This document shows, piece by piece, positions 34,501 to 43,500 of a stretch of 64,000 bases of DNA (within the stretch, counting starts at the first letter, position 1; every line of letters starts with the position of its first letter). A model generated the notes under the pieces. The model was not told where the DNA came from and did no database searches. It worked only from the letters and a program-made list of their open reading frames with translations. The position numbers were made by a program, and so were the translations under genes. Source of the stretch: Ephydatia muelleri. Taxonomy: Eukaryota > Porifera > Demospongiae > Spongillida > Spongillidae. The DNA lies in NCBI GenBank assembly GCA_013339895.1, contig JABACO010000018.1, positions 4,883,650 through 4,947,649 of the forward strand. Reading direction: 5' to 3'.

Positions 34501-37500
34501 TCCCATCTCACTCTCACCTCCTCCCCCCCTGACCCGGTCATAATTATAGTCTCCACCTCTACGTACAGCCTCACATCGAGATACATGTGAGCAAGGGTTA
34601 ATGAATTGGGCTGGTACTACTTACTTTATTCTGATCATTGACGTGTGCTCCAGCTAATACCAATATCTTCACAACCTCTGCATTGCCATTCTTACATGCT
34701 TCCATCAGTGATGACCATCCTTGCTGAAGAAATGATTGTATGATTATGAACATTCCAGAAACATCCCACCACACAATTCCTCATGATAGTCACAGAGGAC
34801 ACACCCACAGCTGAGCAACAAACAAAGTGTATCAATCATGAGTGATTGGGTACAAAGGTGTGGAGATGTGGGAGGGGAAGTTGGTCTGGGAAGGAGGCAT
34901 CGAAAGGAGAGTTAATCATAAAATAGTATTAAGTCATGTAACCATAGTTACCACATACTAACCCAAATGTGTTTACAAAGTGAATACATATATGCCTGTA
35001 CATAATTATAGCAATCTACAATGTACACAGACACAACTAACATAAAAGGAACCCACACAATTGTAAAGAAAAGTACTACAAATCGCTCTGCTTCACTGTA
35101 CAGACTAACCTTCTCCTGCAAATACATGTGTTAGTGTTTACTAGCAGTTAACAGCATACATCGAGCACATGACTAGAAGGGAGGTGCCATCTCCTCTCCC
35201 CACACATTGACCTCTCTCCCAACCTCTAGAAATAATTCCCTTATCCTTCTGATTTCTCCCCTTCCTGTGCCATTCCCAAATGTCCTCGTACTCCCCCTCC
35301 CATCTCACCCTCATCTCCCCCCCCCCCCCCCGCCCCCGCTGACCCTGTAATAATTATAGTCTCCACCTCTACGTACAGCCTCACACAAGGATACAAGTCA
35401 ACAAGGGTCATTGACTGGGCTGGTACTACTTACTTCATTCTGATAATTAACGTGTGCCCCAGCTGATACCAATATCTTCACAACCTCTGCATTGCCATTC
35501 GTGCATGCCTCCACCAGTGATGACCATCCATCCTGAAGAGATGAATGCATGATTATGGACATTCCAGAAACATACCACCACACAATTCCTCATGTTAGAC
35601 ACAGAGGACACACCCACAGATGAGCAACAAACAAATTGGATCAAGGAGGAGTGATTGGGGTACAAAGGTGTGGAGATGTGGGAGGGGAAGTTGCAATGGG
35701 GAGGAGGCATGGAAAGGAGAGTAAATCATAACACAGTATTAAGTCATGTAACCATAGTCACCAATACTAACCCAAACGTGTTTACATAGTGGGAATACAT
35801 ATATGCCTATACATAATGACAGTCATCTACAATGTACAAGACACAACAAACATGAAAGGAAACCCAAACAAGTGTAAAGAACAGTACTACAAATCCCCCT
35901 GCTTTGTTGAACAGATTAACCTACTCCTGCCCCGCCCCCTTAGTTACCAGACCTAACCATGCAGATGTTATAGTAGCTAGCACTGAACAAAACATATCAA
36001 GCACATGACTGGAGGGGATGCACCATCTCCTCTCCACACACATTTCCCTCTCTCCAATCTCTGAAGATAATTCCATTACACTTCTGATTACTCCCCATCC
36101 TGTGCCCCTTTCCTCATCCCCTGCCATCTCCATCCCCTCCTACCTTCCAGCACTCCCTCCTCCCATCTCACTTTCCCAGCTGCCCCTCCCCTGGTCATAA
36201 TTATAGTCTCCACTGCTGAGTACAGCCTCATACAAGTCACCAACGGTCATTGGGGTGGGCTGGTAGTACTTACCTTACTCTGATCATTAACGTGTGCCCC
36301 AGCTAATACCAATATCCTCACAACCCTTGCATTACCATTGCTACATGCCAACATCAGTGATGACCATCCATCCTGAAGAGATGAATGCATGATTATGGAC
36401 ATTCCAAAAACATCCCACCACACAATTCCTCATGTTAATCACAGAGGACACACCCACAGATGAGCAACAAACAAATTGGATCAAGAATGAGTGACTGGGG
36501 TAAAAAGGTGTGGAGATCTGGGAGGGGAAGTTGCAAAGGGGAGGAGGCATGGAAAGGAGAGTAAATCATAACATAGTATTAAGTCATGTAACCATAGTTA
36601 CCAATACTAACCCAAACGTGTTTACATAGTGAATACATATATACCTATACATAATGATAGCCATCTACAATGTACAAGACACAACATGAAAGGAAACCCA
36701 AACAAGTGTAAAGAACAGTACTACAAATCCCTCTGCTTTACAAATGTTATAGTAGCTAGCAGTTAACAAAACATATTAAGTACACGACTGGAGGGGATGT
36801 GCCATCTCCTCTCCCCACACCTTTCCCTCTCTCCCGAGATAATTCCATTTCACTTCTGATTACTCCCCATCCTGTGCCCCTTTCCTCATCCCCTGCCATC
36901 TCCGTCCCCTCCTGCCCTCCCGCACTCCCCCTCCCATCTCACCCTCCCACCTGCCCCTCCCCTGGACATAATTATAGTCTCCACTGCTGAGTACAGCCTC
37001 ACATCAGGATACAAGTCACCAAAGGTCATTGGGGTGGGCTGGTAGTACTTACCTCCCTCTGATCATTAACGTGTGCCCCAGCTAATACCAATATCCTCAC
37101 AACCCTTGCATTACCATTGCTACATGCCAACATCAGTGATGACCATCCATCCTGCATGAAGAGATGAATGCATGATTATGGACATTCCAGAAACATCCCA
37201 CCACACAATTCCTCATGTTAGTCACAGAGGACACACCCACAGATGAGCAACAAACAAATTGGATCAAGAATGAGTGATTGGGTAAAAAGGTGTGGAGATG
37301 TGGGAGGGGAAGTTGCTTTGGGGAGGAGGCATGGAAAGAACCATAAAATAGTATTAAGTCATGTAACCATAGTCACCAATACTAACCCAAACGTGTTTAC
37401 ATAATGAATACATTTATACCTATACATAATGATAGCCATCTACAATACAACATGAAAGGAAACCCAAACAAGTGTAAAGAACAGTACTACAAATCCCTCT

Positions 37501-40500
37501 GCTTTGTTGAACAGATTAACCTACTCCTGCCCCGCCCCCTTAGTTACCAGACCTAACCATACAGATGTTATAGTAGCTAGCAGCAAGTACATGACTGGAG
37601 GGGATGCGCCATCTCCTCTCCCCACACATTTCCCTCTCTCCCAAAGTCTGGAGATAATTCCATTACACTTCTGATTACTCCCCATCCTGTGCCCCTTTCC
37701 TCATCCCCTGCCATCTCCGTCCCCTCCTACCCTCCTGCAATCCCTCCTCCCATCTCACCCTCCCACCTGCCTCTCCCCTGGTCATAATTATAGTCTCCAC
37801 GGCTGAGTACAGCCTCATACAAGTCACCAAGGGTCATTGGGGTGGGCTGGTAGTACTTACCTTACTCTGATCATTAACGTTTGCCCCAGCTGATACCAAT
37901 ATCCTCACAACCCTTGCATTACCATTGCTACATGCCAACATCAGTGATGACCATCCATCCTGAACAGATGAATGCATGATTATGGACATTCCAGAAACAT
38001 CCCACTACACTATTCCTCATGTTAGACGCAGAGGACACACCCACAGATGAGCAACAAACAAATTGGATCAAGAATGAGTGACTGGGGTAAAAAGGTGTGG
38101 AGGGAGGTTGGTCTGGGGAGGAGGCATTGGAGGTGAAAGGAGAGTAAATCATAAAATAGTATTAGTCATGTAACCATAGTTACCACACACTAACCCAAAT
38201 GTGTTTTCATAGTGAATACATATATGCCTATACATAATGATAGCAATGTACAATGTACAAGATACAACAGAGATAAAATTAAACCCACAGAAGTGTAAAG
38301 AACAGTACTATAAATCCCTCTGCTTTGCTCTACAGACTAACCATATCCTGCCCTGCCCCGTCCCGACCTAGTTCCCTAACCCAACCATACACATGTTTAG
38401 TGTTCACTAGCAGTTAACAGCACACACCAAGTACATGAATGGAGGGAAGGCGCCATCTCCTCTCCCCATGCATTTCCCTCTCTCCCAATCTCTGGAGATA
38501 ATCCATTACACTTCTGATATCTCCCCTTCTTGTGCCCCTTTCCTCATTACCCTGCCATCTCTGTCCCCTCCTACTCTTCCCATATGTACTCGCACTCCCT
38601 CCTCCTTCCCCTCCCACCTCCCTCCCCCTCACCCGATCACAATTATAGTCTCCACCTGAGTACAGCCTCACATCAGGATAAAAGTAACCCCGGGTGAATG
38701 GACTGGGCTGGTACTGCTTACCTTACTCTGATCATTAACGTGTGCCCCTGCTGATACCAATATCCTCACAACCTCTGCATTGCCATTCATACATGCCTCC
38801 ATCAGTGATGATCGTCCATCCTGAAGAGATGATTGCATACTTATGGACATTCCAGAAACATCCCACCACACAATTCCTCATGACAGCACAGAGGAAACAC
38901 CCACAGATGAACAACAAAACAATTGGATCAAGAATGGTGATTGGGGTACAAAGGTGTTTAGGTGTGGGAGGAGAGGTTGCTCTGGGGAGGAGGCATGGAA
39001 AGAAGAGAAAATCATAAAATAGTATTGTCATGTAGCCATAGTTACCACATACTAACCCAAATGTGTCTACATAGTGAAAACGTTATTGATAGCAATCTAC
39101 AATGTTCGAGACACAACAAACATAAAAGAAAACCCAAACAAGTGTAAAGAACAGCACTAACAAATCCCTCTGCTTCACTGTAATGATTAACCTTCTCCTG
39201 CCCCCACCCCACTCCCCCTCCCCCCGACCTAGTTACCAGACCCGACCATACACGTGTTACGGTAACTAGCAGTTAACAACACTTATCAAGCACATGACTG
39301 GAGGGGAGGCGCCATCTCTTCTCCCCACACATTTTCCTCTCTCCCAACCTCTGTAGATAAGTCCATTACACTTCTGATTTCACCCCTTCCTGTGCCCTGT
39401 TCCTCATCCCCCTGCCATCTCCGTCCCCTCCTACCCTTCCCATAAGTCATCCCACTCCCTCCTCCTATCTCACCCTCCCACCTCCCTCCCCCCCCTCCCC
39501 TGGTCATAATTATAGTCTCCACCTCTGCGTACTGCCTCACACCAGGATACAAGTCAACAAGGGTCATTGAACTGGGCTGGTGCTACTTACTTCAATCTGA
39601 TCATTAACGTGTGCCCCAGCTGATAACATTATCCTCACAACCTCTGCACGGCCATCGGTACATGCCCTCATCAGTGACGACCATCCATCCTGATAAGATG
39701 AATGTATGATTATGGACACTCCAGAAACATCCCACTACACAATTCCTCATGTTAGTCACAGAGGACACACCCACAGATGAGCAACAAACAAATTGGTTCA
39801 AGAATGAGTGACTGGGGTAAAAAGGTGTGGAGATGTAGGATGGGAGGTTGAGTAGGCATGAGAGGTGAAAGGAGAGTAAATCATAAAATAGTATTAGCAA
39901 TGTAACCATAGCTAACCTAAATGCGTTTACATAGTGAAAACATATATCCCTATATATAATGATAGCATTCTACAATGTACAAGACACAACCCACATAAAA
40001 GGAAACCCACACAAGTGTAAAGAACTTTACTATACATCCTTCTACTTTGCTGTACAGACTAACCTTCTCCTGCCCGCCCCTTCCAGACCTACTTCCCAGA
40101 CCCGACCGTGCACATGTTTGGTGTTCACTTGCAATTAACAGCACACACCGAGTGCATGACTGGAGGGGAGGCGCCATCTTCTCTCCCCACACATTTCCCT
40201 CTCCCCACACATTTCCCTCTCCCCACACATTTCCTTCTCCCCACACATTTCCCTCTCCCCACACATTTCCCTCTCCCCACATATTTCCCTCTCTCCCAAC
40301 CTCTGGAGATAATTCCCTTACAATTCTGATTTCTCCCCTCTTCCTGTGCCTCTTTCCTCATCCCCCTGCCATCTCTGTCCCCTCCAGCCCTTCATATTTA
40401 TCCTTGCACTCCCCCATCCCTTCTCACCCCCCCGCCCCCCTTCCCGGTCATAAATATAGTCTACACCTCCTTTGAGTACAGCCTCACATCAGGATACAAG

Positions 40501-43500
40501 TCACAAGGGTCATTGGATTGGGCTGGTACTACTTACCTTATTCTGACCATTAACGTGTGCACCAGCTGATACCAATATCCTCACAACCTCTGTATGGCCA
40601 TTCATACATGCCTCCATCAGTGATGAGGATCCATTCTGAACATTCTGAAGAGATGACGGTAATATTATGGACATTCCAAAAACATCCCACCATACAATTG
40701 TATCAATCATGAGTGATTGGGGTACAAAGGTGTGGAGACATGGGAGAGGAAGTTGGTCTGGGGAGGAGGCATGGAAGGATAGTAAATCATAAAATAGTAT
40801 TAGTCATGTAGCCATAGTTACCACATACTAACCCAAATGTGTTTACATAGTGAATACATATATGCCTATACATGATAGCTATCTACAATGTACAAGACAC
40901 AACATGAAAGGAAACCCACACAAGTGTAAAGAACAGTACTACAAATCCCTCTGCTTTGCTCTACAGACAAACCTTCTCCTGCCCCCCACCAGACCCAACC
41001 ATACACGTGTTACGGTAACTAGCAGTTAACAACACATCTGGAGCACATGACTGGAGGAGAGGCGCCACCTCCTCTAACCACACATTTCCCTCTCTCCCTT
41101 ACAAATCCAATTTCTTCTCTTCCTGTGCCTGCCACTCCCCTCCCCCTCCCCCTCCTCCTCCCCCTCCCCCTCCCCCTCCCCCTCCCCCTCCCCCTCCCCC
41201 TCCCCCTCCCCCTCCCCCTCCCCCTCCCCCTCCCCCTCCCCCTCCCCTCCCCCTCCCCTCCCCCTCCCCCTCCCCTCCCCCTCCCCCTCCCCCTCCCCCT
41301 CCCCCTCCCCCTCCCCCTCCCCCTCCCCCTCCCCCTCCTCCCCCTCCCCCCTCCCCCTCCCCCTCCCCCTCCCCCTCCCCCTGTCATAATTATACTCTCT
41401 ACTACTGAGTACAACATCACATCAGGATACAAGTCACCAAGGCTGGGCTGGTACTACTTACCTCACTCTGATCACTAACGTGTGCCCCAGCTGATCCCAT
41501 TACCCTCACAATCTCTGCACGGCAATATGCATATGCCCTCATCAGTGTTGATCGTCCATACTGAAGGGATGAATGCATGATTATGGACATTCCAGAAACA
41601 TCTCACCACACAATTCCTCATGATAGTCACAGAGGACACACCCACAGATGAGCAACAAACAAATTGGATCAAGGAGGAGTGATTGGGGTACAAAGGTGTA
41701 ATGTGGGACGGGAGGTTGGTCTGGGGAGGAGGCATGGGAGGTGAAAGGAGAGTAAATCATAAAATAGTATTATTCACGTAACCATAGTTACACACAGTAA
41801 CCCATATGTATAATGATTGCAATCTACAAGACAAAACCCACATATCCCCCCCCCCCCCCGCACCCTACATCTATTTACCAGACCCAACCATACCCCTGCC
41901 ATCTTTGTCTTCTCCTACCCTTCCCATATGTCCTCCCACTCCCTCCTCCCATCTCACCCTCACACCGCCCCCGGTAATAATTATAGTCTCCACCTCTGAG
42001 TACAGCCTCACACCAGGATACAAGTCACCAACGGTCATTGGATTGGGCTGGTACTACTTACCATATTCTGATCATTAACGTGTGCCCCAGCTGATAATAA
42101 TATCCTCACAATCTCTGCACGACCATTCCCACATGCCAACATCAGTGATGACCGTCCATCCTGAAGAGATGATTGTATGATTCTGGACATTCCAGAAACA
42201 TCCCACCACATGATAGTCACAGAGGAAACACCCACAGATGAGCAACAAACAAATATGATCAAGTATGAGTGATTAGGGTACAAAGGTGTGGAGATGTGGG
42301 AGTGGAGATTAGTCTGGGGAGGAGGCATCTGAGAGTAAATTATACAATAGTATTAGTCAAGTAACCATAGTTACCACACACTTATCCAAGTGTGTTACAT
42401 AGTGAATACATATATGCCTATACATAATGATAGCAATCTACAATGTACAAGACACAACCCACATAAAAGGAAACCCATAAAAGTGTAAAGAACAGTACTA
42501 CAAATCCCTCTGCTTTGCTCTACAGACTAACCTTCTCCTGCCCCGCCCCTCCCCGACCTAGTTCCCACACGACGTGTTAACGATCACTAGCAGTTAACAG
42601 CACACATCGAATACATAACTGGAGGGGAGGTGCCATCTCCTCTCCGCACACATTCCCTCTCTCCCAACCTCTGGAGATAATTCCCTTACACTTCTGATTT
42701 CTCCCCTTCCTGTGCCCTTGTCCTCCTCCCCGGGCCATCTCTGTCCCCTCCTACCCTTCCCATATGTCCTTCCAATACCTCCTCCCATCTCACCCCCCAC
42801 CTCCCTCCCCCTCCCCCAGTCATAATTATAGTCTCCACTGCTGAGTACAGCCTCACATCAGGATACAAGTCACCAACGGTCATTGGGGTGGGCTGGTAGT
42901 ACTTACCTCCCTCTGATCATTAACGTGTGCCCCAGCTAATACCAATATCCTCACGACGTTTGCATGACCATGCCTACATGCCAACATCAGTGATGAGGTT
43001 CCATTCTGAAGTGATGAGTTTATGATTATGGACATTCCAGAAAAATTCTAACACACAATTCCTCATGATAGTCACAGAGGACACACCCACAGATGAGCAA
43101 CAAACAAATTGGATCAAGGGGATGAGTGATTGGGGTACACAAAATGTGGAGAAGTGGGAGGGGAAGTTTGTTTGGGGAGGAGGCTTGAGAGGTGAAAGGA
43201 TAGTAAATCATACAATAGTATTAGTCATGTAACCATAGTTACCAGACACTAACCCAAATGTGTTTACATACTGAATGCATATATGGGGATACATAATGAT
43301 AGCAATCTACAATGTACAAGACACAACCCACATAAAAGGAAACCCATAAAAGTGTAAAGAACAGTACTACAAATCCCTCTGCTTTGCTGAACAGACTAAC
43401 CCTCTCCTGCTAGCAGTTAACAGCACACATCGAGCACATGACTTTAGGGAAGGTGCCATCTCCTCTCCCCACACATTTCCCTCTCTCCCAACCTCTAGAG

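Noticed and set aside
41019..41478. Gly-Arg or Pro-Leu repeat proteins of about 140 aa
   Set aside because: They are translations of the CCCCCT array in an intron.
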